64,000 nt of DNA from Ryuthela nishihirai (Eukaryota; Arthropoda; Arachnida; Araneae; Heptathelidae): the NCBI GenBank assembly GCA_038380435.1, contig JAWZYU010000001.1:14302001-14366000 (forward strand), in the 5' to 3' direction. Every line of letters starts with the position of its first letter. Positions within the stretch are counted from its first letter, which is position 1. The notes beneath the pieces are model-generated. The model saw only the letters and a list, made by a program, of their open reading frames with translations. It was not told the DNA's origin and did no database searches. Positions 33,031 to 44,400 of the stretch are shown piece by piece. A program made the position numbers and the translations under genes.

Positions 33031-34140
33031 GTCTATATTATATATATGTATAGGATAATATCATCAATGATGTAGCCACACAGGACATTACCAAGATAAA
33101 CATATACTCGAAGTTACGGTCATCATGCTCACAGAGTGGAAGTTTGTAGTTGATTCAATAGCTTTAGTAAAGGCTTAACCTATTAAATAAAGCAAATGTT
33201 TTCAGTAAGGAAAATCATTTCATTTATTTAAACATTTAATTCTTTTAAAAATGAAAACGTGATTTATTCATCGTGATAAGTGGAGTGCATCTAGAATGGG
33301 AGGAGAGGCACTCGAAGCGGTGAATCCGTTGTTTGTGGTATTATTCAGAATTTCTAAAAGAATGAATACGGCAGAGGCAAAAGCGTTTGAGTGTGTGTGT
33401 GTGTGTGAGGGGGGGGGGGGGGGGGTATGAGGATTATGAACCTTAAATTATTTCCCAAAATCGCGGGCCAATAAGAGTGAAATCCTTCCTACATGCAGTT
33501 TGTTTTTGCTATTCGCTTTTTCATTTCTTGGCAGTGGGCATATTAGCGCCAACGCATCTGGCACAACTCTGTGATCATTGTTGCAATGGAATTTCCCACT
33601 GTATAATTTCCAAAGCAGTCCAAACTTAAGCAGAAATGAATTCCACTGAAGTAACACAGCAGAAATGCTTCTCTCATTAGCATTGAATTATATTATATTG
33701 CATTATTATTTATATATATATATTACATTATATTGCATTTATTATATTGCAGAATAGTTTTGCTTTTAGGACCTGATTCATTAACGATATGTATTGCAAA
33801 ACTGCATTTTCCGGATAAGCTTGCCTCATTCTCCTGGGAATTCAAAATGAGAAAAATAGGTATGTTGTAGCTAAGAAGAAATATTAACCACGAAAAACTC
33901 ATCCTTGTAGTTATGACTAATATCAATTCAGTGTTTGCTGCATAACTTGATATTCTAAAGATGACAGTGTCTGTTTGGGATGCAACTTAAGCAGGTGATG
34001 AATCAAAATTTGATTCATTTTCTTCAGTGAAGAACTTAAGGCTTTATGAAGTTCATTGAAATGTAATGAGTTAACTGTTTAAACATCATTGAGGTTAAAT
34101 ATATCGTCAAAAGATTCCCTTACTTGTCATATTATATAAT
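33031..34140. other. No recognised genes; short microsatellites
   Basis: Contains a GT repeat followed by an uninterrupted G-run (33393-33425) and a TATATA run near 33713. No frame with motifs. Confidence 0.5.
33390..33426 (+). repeat. GT microsatellite joined to a G-run
   Basis: GTGTGTGTGTGTGTGAG followed by about 17 G bases. Confidence 0.9.
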
Positions 34141-34149
34141 AGCTGTAAT

Positions 34150-34470
34150 TCGAGGCGAATGAACGAAAACTCCTGGCATTTCTGACGTCATCGGTGGGAG
34201 AAATTGTCGGTTCCCCTATGGTTGCGCTGGTACTTGAGCGATCGGTCCCAAATTCGGTGGGGGTGGTCTTACTTAGTTCTAGCCCTGTTGTGTTAACGGA
34301 TAGGGTTCCTAGTTACCGTGGGTCAGGAGTGATTCCCCGAAGCATCACGTGTAGGGAAGCAGAGAATTCCGCACGAAAAAATGCCCGAAATTTCTGAAGG
34401 CGCTGCCGTCGACAAACTTGTGAATGTAGTAGTACGTTGTGAGTAGTACGGTGGAAAGCTGTGAATGAAG
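34150..34470 (+). promoter_or_regulatory. Promoter-like island with CRE and donor site
   Basis: Moderately GC-rich stretch in AT-rich DNA. A full palindromic cAMP-response element TGACGTCA lies at 34183-34190. Downstream, AATGAAGTAAGAGT at 34464-34477 combines an ATG with a strong splice-donor consensus (GTAAGAG from 34470). No protein family is recognised; the reading is an inference from motifs only. Confidence 0.25.
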
Positions 34471-34728
34471 TAAGAGTTATCAATGAACATATGTTATGCG
34501 CCATTTTTTGGCGTGGATTTAACTAGTAATAAGTAGTAATACACTAAAAACTTTGTCCCACAATGAGATATCATTTCTAGTCTAATAATGATTTACCGAA
34601 AACCGATTATTTAAGACCTTGGAAGATTAATACGGTCTTAAAATGATATATTTGTCTCATTATGCGAATTGGTACTAATGTCACTCTTTCCTCTATGTGT
34701 TGCTGTCGAAGAATGGGCTCTCTGCTTT

Positions 34729-35147
34729 CCAATAGAAAAGATTGCATTGGATTGGATTGTTTTACCTCTGAGCGGCACTTTTTTGCACACCATGGGCTAA
34801 ATGGCCAGGTCACATGGACCTGAAGGCTCAGAGAAGGTTGGGGCAGGGGACCCACTGGAACAGCTGTTGGGAGATAGATGGTAGCCTCCCGTCAAGGCCA
34901 TCCAGAGTGTTTTTTAACGTGCACAGGGTATGGCTCTCCCGCACACGGGGCCACGGCTTAACGTCCCATCCGACGGACGGCGGCCTTTCCAAGCCCATCA
35001 GTGTCCCCTACTGACCGTGGGCAGGGCGGGGAAATTTTTCGGAGATAAATCTCAACGCTGACCCAGCTGGGACTCGAACCTGGAAACTACAGATTACGAG
35101 CCTGGCGCGCTACCGACTGAGCCACCCCCGCCCCCCAATAGAAAAGA
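34729..35147 (-). mobile_element. SINE family 1, full copy with 13-bp TSD
   Basis: Body 34742-35134, flanked by CCAATAGAAAAGA at 34729-34741 and 35135-35147 (the leading CC may belong to the SINE). Its tail is TTGCATTGGATTGGATTG on the plus strand, an AATCC-type repeat in place of CAACC, showing that the 3' tail varies between copies. Confidence 0.93.
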
Positions 35148-35540
35148 CTTTGACATCTGGAAATTGAAAAGTAAAATGGATATCTCAGATTTTATGACGA
35201 TCCTTCCGTTTTCGCACCAGGCGTACACATGGTGGTGCACCATTAATATAAACCTTTACCTTAAGACTGTCTCTCAAGGCGAGATATAGTCAATGGAAAC
35301 TAGAATAACCGTTAAACGTAATTAGAGTTGGAGGGGAAAATACGTCTGCAGATTGCAAGAAACTGATAGCTGTAAAATGGATATTTATTCAGAATTTGAA
35401 TATCAGTCACATAAAATAACAATCCGTACTTTTTATCCAATGCAGAAAAAAGAAGCAGAGAAAAATTCCTTCTGAATTTGGAATTGTAAAATTTTGTTTT
35501 CCATTTACTTTTATTTTGTGATTATTTAATAAATTGATAA
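35148..35540. other. No recognised features
   Basis: AT-rich with no frame or repeat of note. Confidence 0.5.
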
Positions 35541-35730
35541 AAATAATAAATAATTAATAAATTAACAAACTAATAAATTAATTATTAATAAATTAATTTA
35601 TTAGATATTAATAAATAATTAATAGTTAAGAAAAAAATAATTAATTAATAAATTAACAAATGAAAAAATTAATTATTAATAAATCAATTTATTAGTTATT
35701 AATAAATAATTAATAATTAAGAAGGTGATT
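35540..35730 (+). repeat. AT-only tandem duplication
   Basis: A unit of about 90-100 bases made of TAATAAATTAATTATTAATA-like words occurs twice, at about 35545-35632 and 35645-35727. Almost no G or C is present. Confidence 0.75.
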
Positions 35731-36009
35731 TAATTAACAATTATTTTTTCCATTTTATGTATATCAAAATCAATTTACATTTTTTAGTTTTATTAGAAAA
35801 TCGATCAGAATCGGAGCAAATTTTGCTAAAAATAATCGTTTTTACAAAAATCCAGTGTCCAATACTCGAATGCTTTTTGTTTCTTAACTCTCGAGTCTTA
35901 CATTCCAAAAGGGAGAATACGAAATTAATATTGATTCTATTTTACGGCGTAAAGTTCCGCATGTGCATTTTCCGAATACGGAATGTAGAATTTAACACAT
36001 AGTTGTTGT

Positions 36010-36360
36010 CAAGAAGACGGCAGCTTTGCCAAAAGAGCTAGTCCAGGTGAAGTATCTTTTCAAATTCAATTCTTTGCTGATGACAGCGAGGCTGCAGACG
36101 CGAAGTGGAACATGTAACGTCATCTGTTCTCCAGCCCTTCGCCAATCCCTTCTGACAACTCCCAAGACCCGCGCGGTCTCGCCGCGAATCGGCGCACAGT
36201 GTTGGCCTCGTGCCAGACCACAGTCAGCTGCTGCTCAGCGAGTCTCGTGCAACAAGTCTCTCCTGTAATTGTGTCTGGAAGTCTGCACGGAATCGAGCTC
36301 GAATACAATGAGAAAGAAATCCCATTAAAATAGCTCTCGCGCAACACTAGCTCCGTCACC
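36010..36360. other. GC-rich patch, unassigned
   Basis: An island with CGCGCGGTCTCGCCGCGAAT and dense CpG, open on both strands (minus frame 36120-36359, plus frame 36026-36268). No motif identifies it. It could be a promoter; no donor site of note was seen. Confidence 0.25.
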
Positions 36361-37029
36361 TGGTTAATAAAAAAACATGCACTTCGATGCCCGATACTTT
36401 AATTTTATTAATTGGTTCGTCTGGTTTTATTTCCCGATATCGTATTTACATCCTTTTTACTTGAGCACCAAATCCTGACGAAGAAGAAAAGATAAAATCA
36501 TTACGAATTGGTGGCTTTTTCGCACACTTGCTGGATTGTTGACACGAAAAGCCTCTTACGACTGTCGCTAATGGAAGTTCCATTGAATCATGTCAAGATA
36601 GAATTATACTCGCCTCTGAACCTGTACAGACAATTGGTAGGAAGGGTGTTGAGTATGTCCCCAAAACAGATTTTCCTTTCCTGTTATTTCGAAGTAAATA
36701 TAGAAGCATTTCCAATATCAAGAACTTGGACAGAAAAGTAATATAGCAAATATTTGAAATTGATAAATCGAAACGTGAATAATGATGATAACAAATGCTA
36801 ATGGATCATCGCAATCAACAGAGGTAAATTTGATTAATTTTCGTAAACACTTTGATTTTAAAGATTTTGTAGTGTTGTGGTTACCTTGACAACCAGGTAA
36901 TAAAAATATAAGAGTACTTTGATTACAAGAGATTCATGTGAGACTATTTTTTGTCCCGGATATCGACTTTGCTGAATCTTAATAATGACCGTATTTCGGT
37001 TGAAAATACCATTGAAATAAAGAGCAACA
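36361..37029. other. No recognised features
   Basis: AT-rich sequence with one 77-codon frame without motifs. Confidence 0.5.
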
Positions 37030-37315
37030 ATACCGAAGATGATTACACTAAATGGCGCTGTTTTCAGAGGCCCATTATTCCACCATTGATCATGATTGAT
37101 CTGGTGTCCCTGTTGTGCAACAACTGACTTACAGAGTACCTTTTACTGCAGTAGGCTTCTGCGAAGCACTATCATATCCAATCGGTCCCATTCCTCTTTA
37201 TAAGCTTTTCTTAATCCATCAACAGTCCGCGATCGACGTTTATCCAGAGCCCGTTTCAAGAGTCTAAATGTGCAAACGTTCATGGCCGAAGCATTCGAAG
37301 ACGTCACAGGAATGT

Positions 37316-37584
37316 CCTAGAATGGTTGGGGGCGGGGGTGGCTCAGTCGGTAGCGCGCCAGGCTCGTAATCTGTAGTTCCTAGGTTCGAGTCCCAGCTAG
37401 GTCAGCGTTGAGATTTATCTCCGCAAATTCCCCCCCCCCCCACTGCCCACGGTCAGTAGGGGACACCGATATACTTGGAAAGGCCGCCGTCCGTCGGATG
37501 GGACGTTAAGCCGTGGCCCCGTGTGCGGGAGAGCCATACCCTGTGCACGTTAAAAAACACTCTGGATGGCCTTGACGGGAGGCT
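37316..37584 (+). mobile_element. SINE family 1, outer copy, 5' part
   Basis: Starts GGGGGCGGGGGTGGCTCAGT at 37328 with box A, and box B at about 37383-37394, in plus orientation. The 12-bp duplication CCTAGAATGGTT lies at 37316-37327, its partner at 38126-38137. The copy is interrupted at about 37584 by a second SINE. Confidence 0.93.
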
Positions 37585-37986
37585 GGGTTGGGTTGTTTTA
37601 CCTCTGAGCGGCACTTTTTTGCACACCGTGGGCTAAATGGCCAGGTCACAAGGACCCCGAAGGCTCAGAGAAGGTTGGGGGAGGGGACCCACTGCAACAG
37701 CTGTTGGGAGACAGATGGTAGTCTCCCGTCAAGGCCATCCAGCGTGTTCTTTAACGTGCACAGGGTATGGCTCTCCCGCACACGGGGCCACGGCTTAACG
37801 TCCCATCCGACGGACGGCGGCCTTTCCAAGCCCATCGGTGTCCCCTACTGACCGTGGGCAGGGCGGGGAATTTTTCAGAGATAAATCTCAACGCTGTCCC
37901 AGCTGGGACTCGAACCTGGGAACTACAGATTACGAGCCTGGCGCGCTACCGACTGAGCCACCCCCGCCCCATTTTAACGGGAGGCT
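37573..37986 (-). mobile_element. SINE family 1, inner copy nested in another SINE
   Basis: Body about 37585-37970 in the opposite orientation to its host. Target duplications are TGACGGGAGGCT (37573-37584) and TAACGGGAGGCT (37975-37986). Extending leftward, GCCT versus ATTT shows further transition differences, so the duplication could be up to 16 bp. It is inserted in the middle of the outer SINE. Confidence 0.92.
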
Positions 37987-38137
37987 ACCATCTGTCTCCC
38001 AACAGCTGTTCCAGTGGGTCCCTTCCCCCAACCTTCTCTGAGCCTTCGGGGTCCGTGTGACCTGACCATTTAGCCCATGGTGTGCAAAACAGTGCCGCTC
38101 AGAGGTAAACCAACCAACCAACCAACCTAGAATGGTT
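37975..38137 (+). mobile_element. SINE family 1, outer copy, 3' part
   Basis: Continues the outer SINE from GGGAGGCTACCATCTGTCTC to the tail AACCAACCAACCAACC, then the target duplication CCTAGAATGGTT at 38126-38137. The tail is a CCAA-type repeat. Confidence 0.93.
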
Positions 38138-38644
38138 ATAACGCGGATTCCGCGTTTTTCAAGATATGTGCTCGTAGACGCTGAGATATGACTCGAGGAT
38201 TTGTGTTGATGAAATCATACGATGTTGACGTTCCTACCATACAACTGCACAAGGCAGGCAATTCGTCCCGTATATTAGCTCCAGGATTTTTGTCAAATAC
38301 TAGAGGAAGTTCACTTTGGCGTTCTTTTCCACTGTACAGATTATCAACTTTCCGTTAGAGCAATATTCAGCAATGGTCATGAAACTTTTGGGAAAATTTT
38401 CGTAACATTCTCTGTTCTATTTGTGATAAGCTGTTTGGCTGGTAATACTGTTTTGTCTAGGTAGACGTACCCCCTCGTGAAATCCGGCCGCCATTTCCAT
38501 TTGTAGCTCTCCAGGAAATTCTCATACAACTTGCGGCAATGCTACGCAGTTTCAATACGTGGCGATGCAGCAACTTATGGGCACAGGATATATGCCTGCG
38601 CTATAAGCGAGGATTGTCTCGGACGATATTGTGGACGGTCGAAT

Positions 38645-38702
38645 GGGGCACCTTCGTGTCACGTGGCACGAAGGTTGCCAGATCACTAATTTCTAAAAAA
38701 AA
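38645..38702. mobile_element. Foldback MITE, partial copy 5
   Basis: CACCTTCGTGTCACGTGGCA followed by CGAAGGTTGCCAGATCACTA and TTTCTAAAAAA is the centre plus inner right arm of the foldback MITE. Both outer ends are missing. Confidence 0.85.
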
Positions 38703-38710
38703 ACTGTTCA

Positions 38711-38978
38711 GACCCACTGGAACAGATGTTGGGAGACAGATGGTAGACTCCCGTCAAGGCCACCCAGCGTGTTCTTTAACGTGCACAGAGTATAGTTCTC
38801 CCGCACACGGGACCACGGCTTTACGTCCCATCCGACGGACGGCAGCCTTTGCAAGCCCATCGGTGTCCCCTACTGACCGTAGGCAGGGTGGGGAATTTTG
38901 CGTAGATAAATCGCAACGCTGACCCAGCTGAGACTCGAACCTGGGAACTACAGATTACGAGCCTGGCGCGCTACCGAC
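38711..38978 (-). mobile_element. SINE family 1, partial copy
   Basis: Begins GACCCACTGGAACAG, so the tail-side third is missing, and ends in the box A region at GCGCGCTACCGAC. It is joined almost directly to the foldback MITE fragment, pointing to a deletion junction. Confidence 0.9.
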
Positions 38979-39545
38979 CTACCTGGGCTTTATTGCTAGA
39001 TCGAATATGTAATCTTGGATCTCGAAGAACTCTCTGGATCCGAAATTACGCAAGATTTCCGTCATCTATAAATGTTGCATAAAGTATGTTAAATAATTCC
39101 AGACTCCAATTTTCTACCACTGCATGGTGTGACATCTACGTGACCCCTATTTGACTCTGAAGGACGCGTCGGAGGGCAAGTTGCGGATTATTCCCCAGAT
39201 CTATGATCGGAATTGCCTCCAGGTGCAAATCTTACGAAGTCTACCGTTTCTGAATCATAGTATAATTAGCGTGATCCCCTGTCAGTCAATCGCCAATCAC
39301 TCACAATTGTTTCTATATACATATTTTATGTTGAAAATTACAGGCTAATGGACCAAAGTGTACAGGACCCAAAATGGTGTTCAGCAAATATATAACGAAT
39401 TATTGTATGGGAAGGTGTTGTAAAATGATTGAGAAACAGTAAGTGGATAATGACGAAATCGTGTAGTAGTGCTGCAGATGAGCCATAAATTCCACATAAT
39501 ATAGGTGCTGGAATTAGAAGAAGTAGAGGTTAATAAGGAGTATGA
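38979..39545. other. No recognised features
   Basis: Mixed composition; a 65-codon frame at 39151-39348 has no motif. Confidence 0.45.
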
Positions 39546-39549
39546 TCCC

Positions 39550-40110
39550 CCTGACAGCAATACAATGGGTTATCATACCCTAAAAAAGGTGAGTTTTGTG
39601 ATAATAAAGCCCACTCCTCCACAAGAGCAGATCCGAGCAAAGGAAAACTTCGGAGAGGGGACTGGTATACCTGAATTCACCTCTCCAACTCTCAGTTGGA
39701 TTAAGCGGAGTGGCTGGTCACTCCATCTTATGAGTATCTTCACTTTCAGGAAACTGTCGACCAAGTGTGCTTTTTGGAGACACTGCATTACGTCCATAAT
39801 GATGAAATCAGGACCGAGAGCACCCTGGAAGAGCTCCGCAAAACCGTAAGAATTTCGACTCTAAATCGCTGAGCAGTCAGAGTCCCTCCCTGAAAGATGT
39901 GAAGCTCTTTGCGACTAGTCATCAAGATGATCCCTTCTCTGATGAGCTTGTGGTGATTCTTTTGATATCTGTAGATGAACAGGAGTTGAGAATCGGTGTT
40001 CAAATTAAGTCATTACTTATGTAAAGAGCAAATATCCCCATTGGTCTGTGCTCCAAAGTTGTTGCCTGCATCACGTTAAATAAATTCTTTCGTTGAAAGG
40101 GAAGAAAAGG
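39550..40110 (-). pseudogene. Tc1-like transposase relic
   Basis: Minus-strand frames read MTSRKELHIFQGGTLTAQRF and RVEIL (39900-39960), then GPDFIIMDVMQCLQKAHLVD and SFLKVKILIRW (39690-39810). These match the Tc1-family segment GGTLTAQRY..EIL followed by F.FMDDNARPH.A.LV..FL. The second catalytic Asp is kept in FIIMDV, but the expected NARPH is scrambled and the last Glu segment is out of frame. A 114-codon plus frame over the same bases is a shadow. Confidence 0.7.
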
Positions 40111-40875
40111 ACACAAATCGTTGGTCTTCGTGAATATAGACCTCGTTCATACAGTTTCCTGTGCACAGTGGATCTTGATATTGTCTCTTAGTGGCAGCTG
40201 ACAGCTCGTGAGACAGTTATCTGCATGCCATTTACTTTTGTTGTCTTGCTGTTGAAGACTGATAATGGTTACCCGGCGCCGTTGTGGATCGGGGACGATA
40301 TTGCCCTGTTCAATAAATAACTCCTCTGACTCTTAAAATTACTTCTCGACTCTTGACAGGATATTTTGTGATACCTTTAAGAACAATCCTCACTATTGCT
40401 CTCTACTATACACATTTATCTCTATGTCGTGTTTGTGATATGATGGAATTATATTGCTATTCAAGTCAATGCAAGCCTGGCTGGAATGGCCGACGACCGC
40501 AGCCACCCTCTTTTAGTGATTGTGGTGTTATTTATTAAAAGCACAAGAATCTCCTTCTGCATTGCAAATTTTATAAGTATCCCATATCCCTTGATATTCT
40601 CTTATGTATTTCTACTTTTCGAGATATAGTCCTTTGAATTTAAGTACCAGTGGAATTTGTTTCTATTTCATAATAATACAACATATTGTATACATATATA
40701 CAGTTTCAAAACAAGTAAGAAAAAATTGGGTTGCTACTTTCCCATTGTGTATAATATGAATAATTAAGTCCATCAGTGTTATTGAAAAATATTTATGAAT
40801 GGAAACATGAGAAAGGCGAAAGAAACGAATATCTAGCGCAAGGATCCAAATGTTTTGCCGTCGGTAAATATTCGA
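40111..40875. other. No recognised features
   Basis: No motif or element end seen before the minisatellite begins. Confidence 0.5.
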
Positions 40876-42958
40876 TAGTCAGGCGATGGGGCCCCAATCT
40901 ACAGAACTGAGGCTGCCTAATCATAACCAGGCGATGGGACCCCATTCTACAAAACCGCGACAGCCTAATCATAGCCAGGCGATGGGACCCTGTTCTACAG
41001 AACTTAGACAGCTTAATCAAAGCCAGGCGATGGGACCCTATTCTACAGAACTGAGACAGCCTAATCATAGTCAGGCGATGGGACCCCATTCTACAAAACC
41101 GCGACAGCCTAATCATAGCCAGGCGATGGGACCCTGTTCTACAGAACTTAGACAGCTTAATCAAAGCCAGGCGATGGGACCCTATTCTACAGAACTGAGA
41201 CAGCCTAATCATAGCCAGGCGATGGGACCCCATTCTACGGAACTGAGACATTCTAATCATAGCCAGGCGATGGGACCCCTTTCTACAGAACTGAGACAGC
41301 CAATTCAAAGCCAGGCGATGGGTCCCCATTCTACAGAACCGAGACAGCTATTCATAATCAAGCGATGGGACACTATTCTACATAACTGAGACAGCCTAAT
41401 CATAGCCAGGCGATGGGAACCGTTCTACAGAACTGAGACAGCCTAATCCTAGCCAGGCGATGGGACCCCATTCTACAGAACTGAGACAGCCTAATCATAG
41501 CCAGACGATGGGACCCCAATCTACAGAACTGAGACATTCTTATCATAGCCAGGCGATGGGACCCCATTCTACGGAACTGAGACATTCTTATCATAGCCAG
41601 GCGATGGGACCCCATTCTACGGAACTGAGACATTCTAATCATAGCCAGGCGATGGGACCCCTTTCTACAGACCTGAGACATTCTTATCATAGCCAGGCGA
41701 TGGGACCCCATTCTACAGAACTGAGACAGCCAATTCAAAGCCAGGCGATGAACCGAGACAGCTATTCATAATCAAGCGATGGGACACTATTCTACATAAC
41801 TGAGACAGCCTAATCATAGCCAGGCGATGGGAACCGTTCTACAGAACTGAGACAGCCTAATCATAGCCAGACGATGGGACCCCTTCTACAAAACCGCGAC
41901 AGCCTAATCATAGCCAGGCGATGGGACCCTGTTCTATAGAACTGAGACAGCCTAATCAAAGCCAGGCGATTGGACCTCATTCTACAGAACTGAGACAGCC
42001 TAATCATAGCCAGGCGATGGGACCCCATTCTACAGAACTAAGACATTCTTATCACAGCCAGGCGATGGGACCCCATTCTGCGGAACTGAGACAGCCTAAT
42101 CATAGCCAGGCGATGGGACCCCATTCTACAGAACTGAGACAGGCTAATCACAGCCAGGCGATGGGACCCCGTTCTACCGAACCGCGACTGCCTAATCATA
42201 GACAGGCGATGGGACCCCATTCTACAGAACTGAGACAGCCTAATCATAGCCAGACGATGGGACCCCTTTCTACAAAACCAAGACAGCCTAATCATAGCCA
42301 GACGATGGGACCCCTTTCTACAAAACCGCGACAGCCTAATCATAGCCAGGCGATGGGACCTCATTCTACAGAACTGAGACAGCCTAATCATAGCCAGGCG
42401 ATGGGACCCCATTCTACAGAACTAAGACATTCTTATCATAGCCAGGCGATGGGACCCCATTCTACGGAACTGAGACATTCTAATCATAGCCAGGCGATGG
42501 GACCCCTTTCTACAGACCTGAGACATTCTAATCATAGCCAGGCGATGGGACCCCAATCTACAGAACTGAGACATTCTAATCATAGCCAGGCGATGGGACC
42601 CCAATCTACAGAACTGAGACAGCCTAATCATAGCCAGGCGATGGGACCCCAATCTACAGAACTGAGACAGCCTAATCATAGCCAGGCGATGGGACCCCAT
42701 TCTACGGAACTGAGACATTCTAATCAAAGCCAGGCGATGGGACCCTATTCTACAGAACTCATACAGCCTAATCAAAGCCAGGCGATGGGACCCCTTTCTA
42801 CAGAACTGAGACAGCCTAATCAAAGCCAGGCGTTGGGACCCTATTCTACAGAACTGAGACAGGCTAATCACAGCCAGGCGATGGAACCCTATTCTACAGA
42901 ACTAAGACACCCTAATCATAGCCAGGTGATGGGTCCCCAATCTACAGAAGTGAGACAA
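40876..42958 (+). repeat. 48-bp minisatellite, about 43 units
   Basis: Direct tandem array with a 48-base unit, encoding on the plus strand the 16-residue repeat MGPHSTELRQPNHSQA and on the minus strand MGSHRLAMIRLSQFCR. Because 48 is divisible by three, both strands stay open for long runs (364 codons at 41921-43015). Irregular short units around 41338-41400 and 41745-41845 break the frame. A three-unit (144-base) higher-order repeat is visible at 40951 and 41095. No start context, signal peptide or flanking coding sequence supports translation, so I treat it as a non-coding variable-number repeat. Confidence 0.95.
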
Positions 42959-44204
42959 CGCACTGCCGCTGTCTACAAGGTCATGAAACAAAATTTATGG
43001 GAAAAACTCACTTAGATAGAGTTAATTAGTGACTTGTTGGTTAACAAGAATTGGAGAAAAATCACTAGTAATTTGCTACTCCCTTATCGGCAAACCTTGG
43101 TTGAGACGTTATCGCCTAAGCATTATTTCTATGTGAAACTGTTAGGCAATGCAATGCTTTGAGCTGAGGTGGGCAGTGATGACTGCTTCAGTCTTATTAC
43201 CTGTGTGCAGTTGCGCTCCTAGTAGAGAATGTTCTGCAAACAGACGATCACGGAGAGAATGAAATGATCGCGAACTCAAACTGCGTACACGTCCGCAGTG
43301 CATTATTGATGTTGGCAGAAAGGATTTTAATTAAAGCGGTTTCAATTCTCCTTTGAAGTGATGCCGGAATAATTCATGTGTGGTAAATGGAGTTCCATTT
43401 GAGAAGGAATTTACACGCATTACCTAATGTTCCACAATGATTTAATTTATATTAAATATTGAATGAAAATTTTTGATATTACTGGGCGTTGATAAAATAA
43501 AGTTTCCGCTTAATTCGTTCACGTTTAAAATTTTGATAAGCTACATAAAAATCTTTTATTCAATAACGTACTCGATACTTTATTAAATGTAGAAATAAAT
43601 ATAATTTCTCATTAAATGTAATCTAAGCTGCATAATGCTTTCATTTTGGCAAATTCTATTATAATATTGCTGCACTTGTATTCCATGAATAAAGGCTTAA
43701 ATTGTGATGATTAATTACGAAATTTTAAATGATATTTTATAATTTTTTAGTATGTCTTTTTTGGGGTTGAGGGATTTTCATTTTAATAGAATTTCAGCTA
43801 CGCCTCTTTGAACTCACAAGACAGACACTACAATTCTTTAAAGCTCTCACACTTATAAAGATTAGTTTGGCCGTAAAAAGAGTAAGTTTAAAATTTAAAT
43901 TTAGATATTTTGATGCACAAAGAAACTTATTTGAACTTGCATAAATATAAAGTGCGGAATAGAATATTATTTTTCAAAACATAAGATTTCGCATTCAGAA
44001 TCGTTCTGGATTGTTACACCAATATATACAAAGTGCATTCCGAATTAATCCTACATATTTTATTGTCCTCAGAGATTTAAATTAATTTATCCTGCATTTT
44101 AAAAAGATTTCATCTATGCATTTATATTTATTTTTTAGACTTTCAATTTATGCAATCTTGTACTATGCTCCGAATAGCCCTTTTGAAGTAGGTTACTTGA
44201 TTAT
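42959..44204. other. No recognised features
   Basis: AT-rich sequence without coding or repeat signal. Confidence 0.5.
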
Positions 44205-44400
44205 TGACATATATTTGACATATAGAACAGAGAAGAATCCTAGAAGCTACTCCTAGCTTTTACAGGCCTTCTCATACAAGGACATGCCCTACTAAGACCG
44301 AAGTCACTGCTGACCACTGCCTCAGTTAGAGCTAACACAACACACAAAGTTTGCCTTGCTGGAACAGTCGCTAGCTGCCTAACCACTATGCCAGTTAAGG
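44205..44400 (-). mobile_element. SINE family 3, second copy
   Basis: Very similar to 20708-20901. It carries a small CTGCTGACCA duplication near 44308. The flanking 3' tail reads as TATTTGACATATA rather than a long T-run. Confidence 0.65.

Larger units (their letters stand above)
37030..38640 (-). pseudogene. Tc1-like transposase relic split by nested SINEs
   Basis: On the minus strand, right of the SINEs (38140-38640), fragments include YKWKWRPDFTRGYVYLDKTV and, near the insertion, STYLEKRGIRVIT, the segment before the last catalytic residue in Tc1-family proteins. Left of them (37130-37265) a frame of about 40 codons reads LKRALDKRRSRTVDGLRKAY, KEEWDRLDM and IVLRRSLLQ, typical of the C-terminal tail with its conserved EEW. 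The two parts join when the SINEs are removed. Stops and shifts abound. Confidence 0.5.

Noticed and set aside
37340..37400. Functional tRNA-Met gene
   Set aside because: The head is followed by the family 1 SINE body and bounded by a 12-bp target duplication; the anticodon position reads CGT.
39505..39849. 114-codon plus-strand gene
   Set aside because: The minus strand over the same bases shows Tc1 transposase motifs, so this is a shadow frame.
40886..42957. CRISPR array
   Set aside because: Units are contiguous with no unique spacers, and the host is eukaryotic.
41921..43015. 364-codon repetitive protein, for example a silk-like or secreted repeat protein
   Set aside because: Both strands are equally open because the unit is 48 bp, frame breaks occur elsewhere in the array, and there is no signal peptide or unique coding flank.
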